A DNA stretch of 64,000 nucleotides, from contig JAFZUS010000067.1 in the NCBI GenBank assembly GCA_017618275.1, positions 1 to 64,000 on the forward strand. Reading direction: 5' to 3'. Position numbers and translations under genes: made by a program. Positions 43,676 through 51,870 of this stretch are shown piece by piece. Below the pieces are notes generated by a model that was not told the origin of the DNA, ran no database searches, and saw nothing but the letters and a program-made list of their open reading frames with translations. How positions within the stretch are numbered: position 1 is the first letter of the stretch; the number at the start of each line of letters is the position of its first letter. The DNA is from Prevotella sp. (GTDB lineage: Bacteria; Bacteroidota; Bacteroidia; Bacteroidales; Bacteroidaceae).

Positions 43676-44818
43676 TTAATTATGCACTAATAGTTTCTTA
43701 TATAAGAACTTGATTGTTTCATCATCCAACTCAATAGGATTGTTCTTTAACCGAATAGGGTTTACGGATGATGATAAAAGCAAGATGTCAGATAGAAGAT
43801 TATCTGAGACCGGGTTAGACAACTCCATCTGTTTCATCATGTTACTGAAAATAGAAACGGCTTCTGAAGGTGTATTAGCCCCCATCGAATGAGCAATCTC
43901 GTCAAATACGCCCATCAGATACTCACTTCCCCGCTTGTCAGTGCACCTCTCTGGATGTTCCAACATATATTCCCAAATTACAGGCAGACAAACTGCCACA
44001 GCATGCCCATGAGGGAAACCGTATAAGGAAGTGATTTTGTAACTCATCGCATGGGCTGCAGTAGTGGCTGTGATATTGATGGCTCGCCCGCCATAATTCG
44101 CACCCAACATGATATTGGCAGCAGACTCGTCATCATTTTCAAAGATATACTTTTGCCAGTTGGCCATAATGAGTTCTATAGTCTTACGACTATACTCATA
44201 ACTTTCATCTGTAGAATTGACTGACCACCAGGACTCAATGCCCTGGCAAAGCGCATCCATCATCGTACACTTCTTCTGATAGAGCGGGAGGGTTTTTAAT
44301 ACAGATGGCTCCAAAATGGCGACATCAGGAAGTATACCATCATTAGTAACTGTCTGTTTGGAACCTTCATAATACATGACGGCATTATGCGTTGATTCAC
44401 TACCTGTACCTGCTGTAGTGGGAATGGCTATAAAAGGGATTCTTGTTCCATCACATTCTACCCTGGTGTTTACCAAAGGAGGGATAATGGCGTCATTGCC
44501 TTCTTTTGCCAAGACAGCAAGTTTGATACATTTGGCGACATCTATGGCGCTGCCGCCACCTACTGCCAAAAGTGTATCACATTTCGTGATATGGAAAAGA
44601 TCTATGCCCTTACAAACATCTTCATAGACTGGATTTGGGGAGAAATCAGTGAATACCACATGGGGAACACCCATATTCTCAATATCGGTCTTGATGTTGA
44701 GATAAGGGAAACTACTGTCACAGACCAGAAAAACTTTCTTTGAGTCTTTCAAGGTTTCACTCAAATGGGATATGCCGTTTAATATAACTTGATTTGTCAT
44801 TTTTACATTTAATTCCAT
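43676..44818 (-). CDS. Iron-dependent alcohol dehydrogenase; probable phosphonoacetaldehyde reductase
   Basis: A 380-residue group III alcohol dehydrogenase. The NAD site GGGSAIDVAKCIKLAVLAKE lies near residue 88, PTTAGTGSESTHNAVMYY follows, and the metal site is built from DALCQGIES (near 188), AAHAMSY (near 254) and PHGHAVAV (near 270); a Gln stands where many relatives have a His. It follows phosphonopyruvate decarboxylase by 14 nt, which supports reduction of phosphonoacetaldehyde to 2-hydroxyethylphosphonate, the PhpC-type reaction. No transaminase of the 2-aminoethylphosphonate pathway lies next to it. ATG 44818 is used; ATG 44800 is also possible. Confidence 0.82.
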   Translation of the reverse strand: MELNVKMTNQVILNGISHLSETLKDSKKVFLVCDSSFPYLNIKTDIENMGVPHVVFTDFSPNPVYEDVCKGIDLFHITKCDTLLAVGGGSAIDVAKCIKLAVLAKEGNDAIIPPLVNTRVECDGTRIPFIAIPTTAGTGSESTHNAVMYYEGSKQTVTNDGILPDVAILEPSVLKTLPLYQKKCTMMDALCQGIESWWSVNSTDESYEYSRKTIELIMANWQKYIFENDDESAANIMLGANYGGRAINITATTAAHAMSYKITSLYGFPHGHAVAVCLPVIWEYMLEHPERCTDKRGSEYLMGVFDEIAHSMGANTPSEAVSIFSNMMKQMELSNPVSDNLLSDILLLSSSVNPIRLKNNPIELDDETIKFLYKKLLVHN

Positions 44819-44832
44819 CAATTAGCCGTTAA

Positions 44833-45969
44833 TTAATCTTTCAAGAAAGACATAAGGGCTTCTTTGTTTTGGATGGGGGTTGTGGTGGGACGACCAAGGT
44901 CTTTGCGATTGCCCTTCTTTACGCGAATCTCAATGAAGGTTGCACCTTCAGAAGGAAGAGGTAAAATGGAAGATGGAAGAAGTTTTACCAAATCTTCTTT
45001 ATTATCTACGCTATAGACATGTTTATAACCTACAGCAGATGCGATTGCAAGTAAGTTGATTTTCAGACCGACAGTGGGCTGACCGCCTACACTGTCGTGG
45101 GCACCGTTGTTGAAGACGACGTGGATGTAGTTCTTAGGGGCCTTGTTAGCAACAATGGCCATACTACCCATGTGCATGATAGATGCGCCATCACCATCGA
45201 AGCACCATACTTTGCGGTCTGGTTTTGCCAAAGCAATGCCGAGAGCAATCTGGGAAGCATGCCCCATTGAACCTACAGTCAGGAAGTCACGCTCATGACC
45301 CTCGTTCATCGCTGTGCGATACTCGAAGAGTTCACGGGAAATCATACCAGTGGTAGAAACAATGACATCTTTCTCACCTAACGCTGCAGCAACTGTCTGA
45401 ATGGCCTCCTCACGTGACATCGTAAAATCGTTCTTCTCCACGTTCTGAAGGATATAGGCATCAAAAGTATCTTTTTCAATGACCAGAGCATAACACTGCT
45501 TGGTTGCCTGCATATAGGCTACCGCCTTCTTAATCTGGGCTTCAGCCTTATCCTCTTCTTTTGATAGCACGGTATAGTCAATGCCCATCACATTCAGGAG
45601 ACCTGTAGTAACCTTGCCCTGCTTGACATGCTGAGGTTCATCATGAACACCAGGTTTACCACGCCAGCCAATGACCAGCAAAACAGGGATATTATAGACA
45701 TCAGGATCTGTCAATGAGGCCAGAGGGTTGATGATGTTGCCCTCACCAGAGTTCTGCATATAGACAACAGGAATCTGGCTGGTGGCCAGATAATGACCTG
45801 CCGCCAGGCCCATGGCACCTCCTTCATTGGCTGCGATGATGTTATGGGCAGCATCTGCGTGATCTGTGATATAGGCACAGAGATTCTTCAGCAAGGAGTC
45901 TGGTACACCAGCGTAGAAGTCAATGCCATAGTTGGCTAATGTATCATATAAAAATTGAGGTCTTATCAT
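44833..45969 (-). CDS. aepY: Phosphonopyruvate decarboxylase
   Basis: A thiamine-diphosphate enzyme of 378 residues that decarboxylates phosphonopyruvate to phosphonoacetaldehyde, pulling the unfavourable PEP mutase reaction forward. Hallmarks are YGIDFYAGVPDSLLKNLCAY, ANEGGAMGLAAGHYLAT (with the cofactor Glu), YMQNSGEGNIINPLASL, and the TPP site DGDGASIMHMGSMAIVANKA through VFNNGAHDSVGGQP near residues 254-289. Its start codon overlaps the PEP mutase stop by one base. Sulfopyruvate decarboxylase is excluded by the neighbour. Confidence 0.95.
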   Translation of the reverse strand: MIRPQFLYDTLANYGIDFYAGVPDSLLKNLCAYITDHADAAHNIIAANEGGAMGLAAGHYLATSQIPVVYMQNSGEGNIINPLASLTDPDVYNIPVLLVIGWRGKPGVHDEPQHVKQGKVTTGLLNVMGIDYTVLSKEEDKAEAQIKKAVAYMQATKQCYALVIEKDTFDAYILQNVEKNDFTMSREEAIQTVAAALGEKDVIVSTTGMISRELFEYRTAMNEGHERDFLTVGSMGHASQIALGIALAKPDRKVWCFDGDGASIMHMGSMAIVANKAPKNYIHVVFNNGAHDSVGGQPTVGLKINLLAIASAVGYKHVYSVDNKEDLVKLLPSSILPLPSEGATFIEIRVKKGNRKDLGRPTTTPIQNKEALMSFLKD

Positions 45970-47978
45970 TATTCTTCAGGTATAAGGGTTATTATTTCCT
46001 TGATGGACATACACTTGTCATCGCACTCCTTGGCACGATGGTTCTCGAGAATGGTACGTGCTGCATCCTGCATGGCAGGGAAGCCCGTACGAGTGAGTTG
46101 GTTGGCGTAGATGACAACATTCACGCCCCTGTCCTTGAACTCTTGTTCGGTAACAGTATTGAAAGAAGTGGGAACCACCACGATAGGCGTAGTGGAATTT
46201 TTCTCACGGAACTTCTCAACGAACTCAAAAATTTCAGCCGGGTCTTTCTTGCGGCTATGAATCATGATGGCATCAGCACCAGCCTCGCTGAAGGCGAAGG
46301 CTCGGGTAAGAGCATCTTCCATACCCCGCTCCAGAATAAGGCTCTCAATACGGGCACAAATCATAAACTCCTTGGTCTTCTGAGCATGTTTACCTGCCTG
46401 AATCTTGGCGCAGAAGTTCTCGATGCTGTCCTGAGTCTGCTTCACCTCCGTTCCAAAAAGCGAGTTTTTCTTCAATCCCGTTTTGTCCTCAATGATGACC
46501 ATGCTCACTCCCATACGCTCCAGACTGCGGACGGTATAGACGAAGTGTTCCGTCAGGCCACCAGTGTCTCCATCAAAGATGATAGGCTTGGTAGTCACCT
46601 CCATGATGTCATCAATGGTGCGGAAGCGTGAGGTCATATCCACGAGTTCGATATCTGGTTTACCCTTGGCAGTAGAGTCGCAGAGTGAACTCACCCACAT
46701 AGCATCAAACTGATAGGTCTTACCATCCTGCAGCACCTTGGTCTTCTCAACAATCAGGCCGGTGATACCGCTATGAGCCTCCATTGCTGTCACCAAGCCC
46801 TTCATATTAATGAGTTTACGCAGACGACCACGGCGCACGTCAGGCATGGAAGCCTCAGCACGATGGGCTGCATCCAGTTCCTTATACATGGGATTGTTGC
46901 TATAGGGATATTCTATCAACTTTCCACCAAATTCATTCAACACATCAATGACCTCTTGGCGAATGGGCTGTTGGAAGCCCTCACACCAGTCGTTGCCATG
47001 CACCACATAGTCCGGTTTCAGTTCACGAAGGTTCTTGGCATAACTCAGGGTTTCCTGTGTCACCACACGCTCCACACCCGCCAGATTCTCAAACAAAGCC
47101 TTACGCTCAGCATAAGGAATCAAAGGATAGCGCTTAAAACTGGCCACAGCCTCATCAGAAAGGATACCGATGGTTAAACGACCTAAACGTCTCGCCTTGT
47201 TAATAATGGCAATGTGGCCACTGTGAATATACTCCGTGCTGAAACACATATACACCTTGCGGTCGTTAATCTCTGCTACACGTTTGCTCACAACCTCCAG
47301 GTCCTCAGGCGTATCTATCTCGGCACAGAGCATATCCTTCACATCACAAGGATAAATCTTACACTGGTCAGATACCTCGTTAAAGGCATTCTCAGCATAG
47401 CATTTACGATTGTCTGCCTCACAGAATTTCTCAATGTTCTCCAGCCATACCAGCCAGTCCTCCTTTTTAATTTTATAAAGAGGCTGGGCAGCCATGGCAT
47501 CATCGAAGAACTCTATGCCAACTTTTTCTATCTTGCCATTTTTGATAACAGCCTTAAAGTCCTTCTCTGGAAGAGAAAGTGTGCTACTGACGGCCATGCA
47601 ACTTGTCTCGGAGTTGATGATAGCCTCCATCACCAAACTCTCAAACACCAGGTCGCCATGCATCAGGATGATGTCGTCATCCTTCAACTGTTTCTTGGCA
47701 CAATAAATGGAGTAAATATAATTGGTTGTGGCATACTCAGGGTTGTTAACAAAAGTGAACTTCAAAGGCAGATGCAGTGCATCACAATAGTCTACCAAAA
47801 TCTGATCGTAATAACCTGTTGTCATCACGACCTCCTCTATACCAAACGATACCAACAGTCTGAGTTGACGACTCAGAATCGTATTTCGATACGAAATCTC
47901 CGTCATGCACTTCGGGTGTTCCTTGGTAATCACACCCATTCTATGGCCTAAGCCTGAGTTTAATATTAAGGCTTTCAT
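45969..47978 (-). CDS. pepM: Three-domain PEP mutase with two nucleotidyltransferase domains
   Basis: A 669-residue fusion. Domain 1 (about 1-230) is a LicC-like nucleotidyltransferase: MKALILNSGLGHRMGVITKE, HPKCMTEI and ILMHGDLVFE. Domain 2 (about 240-375) is a TagD/RfaE-type cytidylyltransferase with the HSGH motif near residue 251 in FSTEYIHSGHIAIINKARRL. Domain 3 (about 385-669) is PEP mutase: SGITGLIVEKTKVL, IIFDGDTGGLTEHF near 467, the defining EDKTGLKKNSLFG near 496, and ICARIESLI. The enzyme rearranges PEP to phosphonopyruvate and probably also charges the finished phosphonate with CMP. Both fused domains could use CTP; their division of labour is unknown. Composition is near 50 percent GC, richer than its neighbours. 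Confidence 0.92.
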   Translation of the reverse strand: MKALILNSGLGHRMGVITKEHPKCMTEISYRNTILSRQLRLLVSFGIEEVVMTTGYYDQILVDYCDALHLPLKFTFVNNPEYATTNYIYSIYCAKKQLKDDDIILMHGDLVFESLVMEAIINSETSCMAVSSTLSLPEKDFKAVIKNGKIEKVGIEFFDDAMAAQPLYKIKKEDWLVWLENIEKFCEADNRKCYAENAFNEVSDQCKIYPCDVKDMLCAEIDTPEDLEVVSKRVAEINDRKVYMCFSTEYIHSGHIAIINKARRLGRLTIGILSDEAVASFKRYPLIPYAERKALFENLAGVERVVTQETLSYAKNLRELKPDYVVHGNDWCEGFQQPIRQEVIDVLNEFGGKLIEYPYSNNPMYKELDAAHRAEASMPDVRRGRLRKLINMKGLVTAMEAHSGITGLIVEKTKVLQDGKTYQFDAMWVSSLCDSTAKGKPDIELVDMTSRFRTIDDIMEVTTKPIIFDGDTGGLTEHFVYTVRSLERMGVSMVIIEDKTGLKKNSLFGTEVKQTQDSIENFCAKIQAGKHAQKTKEFMICARIESLILERGMEDALTRAFAFSEAGADAIMIHSRKKDPAEIFEFVEKFREKNSTTPIVVVPTSFNTVTEQEFKDRGVNVVIYANQLTRTGFPAMQDAARTILENHRAKECDDKCMSIKEIITLIPEE

Positions 47979-47994
47979 AAATGAAAAATTATCT

Positions 47995-48924
47995 TTATTT
48001 ATCTACTCTTTTCTTGATTGATTCTATTAACTCAATATAGTAATTAGACCCTTTTTCTATTGAGATGATATTGGTGAAATAATAATAAAAACACTTTAAT
48101 CCCACTGCTCGATTTTTCTTAAATCTTTTATAACTATACCAAAGGCAAGACTGGAAAAATCTGCCTCTTCCACATTTCCAGTTCCACTCTGGATGTCCCA
48201 TATAACTATATAGTTTTGCCCTACGTCGCAGTACATTGAAATGGGCTAAGCATTTGGTTTTAGTGAGTTTACTAAAAGTAATGCTGCCTTCCGTATAAGT
48301 TAACGTATAGACACTCCTCTTATCGACTTTCCATTTCTTGCAAAAATAACTTGTCAGGAGTGAGAACAAATGGTCATTGTCTTTAGGTATCTCTTCGAAC
48401 TGAAAGCCATAGGACTTCACGTAGTCTGTAAGGAGCATCTTACGCCATGGGCCAAAAGCCAAAAAGAGAAGGTTGTTGGAAGCCTCTTCAGAGCCATCAT
48501 AATTTAAGACAAATTTTCTATGAGATGAAACTCGGAAGTACCGATCCTGAGATAAGGTTTCTCCATTAACAGATTCGATGGAGTATATCAACATCTCAAT
48601 ATCATCATCTTTATATTCATCTAATATTGAGATGAAATTGGGACAATAAAAATCATCCGCATCAGCAAAGAGCAACCATTTGCCAGTGGCTGCTTCAATT
48701 CCAACATTGCGGGCATGACCGGCACCTCTTGTATGTTCTTTGTCAATAAAAATAGTCTTGACATCAGGCCTAGTGATATTAGCCTTTTTATCTTCGTCGC
48801 TGTTGTCATCGACAACTATTATCTCAATATCCTCACGCTGCGGAATGGAATCTATGAGACGCTGTAACAAATCTGGCGTATTGTGATGGGGTATAATAAA
48901 AGAATAATTAATCATTGACATCAT
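47995..48924 (-). CDS. Family 2 glycosyltransferase
   Basis: About 309 residues, GT-A fold. The N-terminal part is SFIIPHHNTPDLLQRLIDSI, EIIVVDDNSDED, RGAGHARNVGIEAATGKWLL and FADADDFYCPNF with the Asp-x-Asp metal site. The C-terminal part is basic and aromatic. It adds one sugar to the lipid-linked repeat unit. It is the only clear glycosyltransferase in the locus apart from the initiating transferase. Start is uncertain among ATG 48924, 48921 and 48915; an in-frame TTG at 48936 is less likely. Confidence 0.85.
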   Translation of the reverse strand: MMSMINYSFIIPHHNTPDLLQRLIDSIPQREDIEIIVVDDNSDEDKKANITRPDVKTIFIDKEHTRGAGHARNVGIEAATGKWLLFADADDFYCPNFISILDEYKDDDIEMLIYSIESVNGETLSQDRYFRVSSHRKFVLNYDGSEEASNNLLFLAFGPWRKMLLTDYVKSYGFQFEEIPKDNDHLFSLLTSYFCKKWKVDKRSVYTLTYTEGSITFSKLTKTKCLAHFNVLRRRAKLYSYMGHPEWNWKCGRGRFFQSCLWYSYKRFKKNRAVGLKCFYYYFTNIISIEKGSNYYIELIESIKKRVDK

Positions 48925-48958
48925 TTCAACAAACAAATATTAGTTGCTCATACATATA

Positions 48959-50143
48959 TTAATACATTTTTTTACTGGCACGCATTCTACCGTGTTCCAT
49001 AAAACCTTTTTCTCTTTTCTTGTCTATTTTTCTCTCTATCACTGATGAATAAGGATAAAAACGAGCCAATTGTTGATATCTTGAAAAACCTATCATGAAA
49101 AAGAAAGGAATGAAAATAATAAAGGTTCGTACAAAAGTCACTCCTCTACTCAAACTACTACTCCGTTTAATAAGACTTATAAATAGTTCTGAGAAGAACA
49201 ATATGAAATAGATTTTAAAATAATCTACATATCTATAGACAATATACAAATTTAACTCCATGACCACAAAGATAACACCGAAAAGCAAAAAAGGCTCCAA
49301 TATTAATAAAGGATTTTTATTATCATACTTTTTAAAAAATAACAAAGAAGCGATACTGTATATGATATACGGAAAATACATCACAGCCATGAATTTCAAA
49401 TTATGAGTCTGATCACCATATTTTTCTGAATTCAAATATAGGTCGACCTTTTCTGCCCCAGATTCGCTCACAGCACTTAGCATCATTATATATTGGCCGA
49501 AAATCTTATTCACAAAAATAGCAAATATAAAAGCGCCAAAGACAATTGCGATTCCTAATTTATTCAATCTTAAGAATAAAAAAAATGGAAGCACAAACAT
49601 AACGATGGTCTGCAAATGAAACATCAAGGCTAAACATAATAGCAGATATCCTTTAAACCACTTTTTATCAAGAAAATAATCATAAGCAAACAGGCAAATC
49701 ACAACACTGATACTTGCTCGCATGATTTCCATATTAAAAGAATAATAGAAAGAGAGATAATACAAGAAAATACATGTAAAAAAACAACTACTATGTTTCT
49801 TTATATACTTAAATATCAATACGTTTACTATTGAAGCCTGAATCAATTGAACTATAAAGAATCTTCCACCAAATGTCTTAACAACAGAATTAATCAAAAC
49901 ATAGAAAGGATCTTTTCCTAAACCATATTCCGTAAAAGAGAATTTGTCTAAAGTCGGATGCCAATAATAAAAATATTCGAGATAATTCGGCGTGTCAACT
50001 CCTAGCCGCCACCTTAATCCCGCAATTAATATAAAAACAACCAACACAAACCGATACCAAAAGACAAAATTCTTTGTCTTTCCCTGAATATCGTAGCGGA
50101 GAGAAAGAAAAATAAGGAGAAATAAGACAATTAAGTAAATCAT
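48959..50143 (-). CDS. EpsG/Wzy-type polysaccharide polymerase
   Basis: A 394-residue membrane protein with about ten hydrophobic segments. The N-terminal block FVFWYRFVLVVFILIAGLRW followed by RLGVDTPNYLEYFYYW carries the GLRxxxGxDxxNY pattern of EpsG-family polymerases, and FNMEIMRASISVVICLFAYD gives the conserved Arg in a helix. The family joins lipid-linked repeat units in the periplasm in Wzx/Wzy systems. Its place right after the flippase supports this. It is among the most AT-rich genes of the window. Confidence 0.8.
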   Translation of the reverse strand: MIYLIVLFLLIFLSLRYDIQGKTKNFVFWYRFVLVVFILIAGLRWRLGVDTPNYLEYFYYWHPTLDKFSFTEYGLGKDPFYVLINSVVKTFGGRFFIVQLIQASIVNVLIFKYIKKHSSCFFTCIFLYYLSFYYSFNMEIMRASISVVICLFAYDYFLDKKWFKGYLLLCLALMFHLQTIVMFVLPFFLFLRLNKLGIAIVFGAFIFAIFVNKIFGQYIMMLSAVSESGAEKVDLYLNSEKYGDQTHNLKFMAVMYFPYIIYSIASLLFFKKYDNKNPLLILEPFLLFGVIFVVMELNLYIVYRYVDYFKIYFILFFSELFISLIKRSSSLSRGVTFVRTFIIFIPFFFMIGFSRYQQLARFYPYSSVIERKIDKKREKGFMEHGRMRASKKMY

Positions 50144-50149
50144 TTACTT

Positions 50150-51688
50150 TTATGAATGAAGTCTTTTATTTACAAGAGAATTCACTTTGTTTATTACAAA
50201 ACTTCTTTCTCCACTCTTCATACCTAACAGCATGATAACTAACGTTGAGGCAATCAGACACAGAAGTGTTGACGCTATAAATCCAACAAATGTAGATTTG
50301 AGAGACATTGAAATCATATGGCTCAATCCATAGGACACTGCAAACACTACAAGACAACGTAGCACCACATGAATGAAATATTCTCTGAATTGGTAACCTT
50401 CGACATATCGGTTTATCAGCCAAAAACGGAAACATAAAGCCACAGAATAGGTAAGCAGGGATGGCCACATAGCAGCATAAGGAGGGTATCCTAAATCAAG
50501 CAGTACCCATGCCATTGGCAGTTCACTAAGCATAATAATACTAACGCCTATCTGGAACCACTTGATACGCCCCGTAGCCTGGATTGCCTTTGTAACACAT
50601 TCCGACAGCGCATATAACAACGACGTTATAAGGGTGAATAAAACGAACTGAGCCGTGTATTGCGGGACTACGCCAAGCCAAAGTTTCAGAATATAGTCGA
50701 TATTTATAATGACTGGTAAAGTAATCAGTGTCAGGAGATAGAAGGTATATCGACTGCCAGCATATACCAACTTGCGACTGGCTTCCAAGTTTCCTGCTGC
50801 ATATTGTTTGGTAATCTGCGGATTTAAAGCCATCGTAAAGCTATGAGCAAAAGTTTTCACATGTGAAGAGACATGCATCGCCACACCCCTTGCCGCATTA
50901 ACCGACGGGCCGAAGAACAGGTTGATAATGATATTTGACAATTGATTCTTGAAAGAAAAGCCTAAGTTGCCGATAATGCTCCACCCAGCAAATGAGAACA
51001 TCTCAATAAATAATGGCTTATCGTAAATAAAATGATAGGAACACTCTGAAAAATGACGCTTGCAATAAATAGTATAGCATAGTCGAATCAGCGACACGAC
51101 ACATACCATAAGAATGCTGTATACAATTAACTTGTCAAACGGGAAAACTACAAGCAGGTAAACAATCAATAGTTTTAATACGACATCAAGTATACTGATA
51201 TATGCAAAAGCCGACATTTTTTCATGAGCAACAATAGCCGAATTATAAGGCACACTCATCACATTGATTATAAATGTCACTATTGATGCCTGATAGACCC
51301 AATTGGCTGCTATCATACGATCTTCAGGAATAACAAGTTTCGCATTGACAAACCACAGACCAATTGTTTCGGCAAGAACAAATGCGACCAGACAAATCGT
51401 TGCGTGGATATTGATAGACGTACAGAACACCTTTTTCAATCTTTCATAATCATCTCTGCCAAGTTCAAACGATAGAAAGCGCTGGGATGCTGCCACCATT
51501 GCAGAATTGAGAAATGATGCCATCGTAATAATTCCTGCCACAACATTATAAATACCATAGTCTGTAATGCCTAATGTATTCAGCACTACCCTACTGGTGT
51601 ATAATCCAACAATGGTAGTGATGAACATCCTGAAATACAGCATCAGAGTGTTCTTGGCTATGCGCTTATTATTTGCTGTTTTATCCAT
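50150..51688 (-). CDS. Wzx-type polysaccharide flippase
   Basis: A 512-residue membrane protein with about 12-14 predicted helices, of the MOP/PST exporter superfamily: RIAKNTLMLYFRMFITTIVG, SRVVLNTLGITDYGIYNVVA and VAASQRFLSFELGRDD in the first third are typical of Bacteroidota Wzx proteins. It moves the undecaprenyl-linked repeat unit across the inner membrane. ATG 51688 is used; the in-frame TTG at 51700 has no support. It lies 6 nt upstream of the EpsG-like gene and 171 nt downstream of Wzz, with a repeat array between. Confidence 0.88.
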   Translation of the reverse strand: MDKTANNKRIAKNTLMLYFRMFITTIVGLYTSRVVLNTLGITDYGIYNVVAGIITMASFLNSAMVAASQRFLSFELGRDDYERLKKVFCTSINIHATICLVAFVLAETIGLWFVNAKLVIPEDRMIAANWVYQASIVTFIINVMSVPYNSAIVAHEKMSAFAYISILDVVLKLLIVYLLVVFPFDKLIVYSILMVCVVSLIRLCYTIYCKRHFSECSYHFIYDKPLFIEMFSFAGWSIIGNLGFSFKNQLSNIIINLFFGPSVNAARGVAMHVSSHVKTFAHSFTMALNPQITKQYAAGNLEASRKLVYAGSRYTFYLLTLITLPVIINIDYILKLWLGVVPQYTAQFVLFTLITSLLYALSECVTKAIQATGRIKWFQIGVSIIMLSELPMAWVLLDLGYPPYAAMWPSLLTYSVALCFRFWLINRYVEGYQFREYFIHVVLRCLVVFAVSYGLSHMISMSLKSTFVGFIASTLLCLIASTLVIMLLGMKSGERSFVINKVNSLVNKRLHS

Positions 51689-51753
51689 TTTTATGGCCAA
51701 AATACATCTTTAGAGGTAAATCTCATAAGTAGTTCTCTCATTTTTCATTCGCT

Positions 51754-51851
51754 CTTCGCACGTACTTCGCACGTCTAAAGGGTTTGCTTAGACGAGCCTA
51801 GGACTTGGGTAGGACTTGGGTAAGACTTGGGTAAGACTTGGGTAGGACTTG
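51754..51851. repeat. Tandem 11-bp repeats between wzz-like and wzx-like genes
   Basis: Five 11-bp copies (CCTAGGACTTG, GGTAGGACTTG, GGTAAGACTTG twice, GGTAGGACTTG) run from 51797 to 51851. To their left are two copies of CTTCGCACGT(A/C) at 51754-51775, also 11 bp, and a stem CGTCTAA/TTAGACG (51772-51778 with 51788-51794). Apart from these, the 170-nt spacer (51701-51870) contains no gene. In the minus-strand transcript they would form the untranslated region before the flippase gene. Confidence 0.9.
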
Positions 51852-51870
51852 CTTATGTCACTATTTGGAA

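Noticed and set aside
43676-44818. 2-aminoethylphosphonate as the end product
   Set aside because: The gene after the decarboxylase is an alcohol dehydrogenase, and the DegT-type enzymes in the locus fit sugar substrates rather than phosphonoacetaldehyde transamination. 2-AEP cannot be fully excluded if a transaminase lies elsewhere.
47214-47951. Long plus-strand open frame opposite the PEP mutase gene
   Set aside because: It is antisense to a confident three-domain protein and shows no family motif.
51797-51851. CRISPR-like array
   Set aside because: The 11-bp units are directly adjacent with no spacers, and no cas gene is present.
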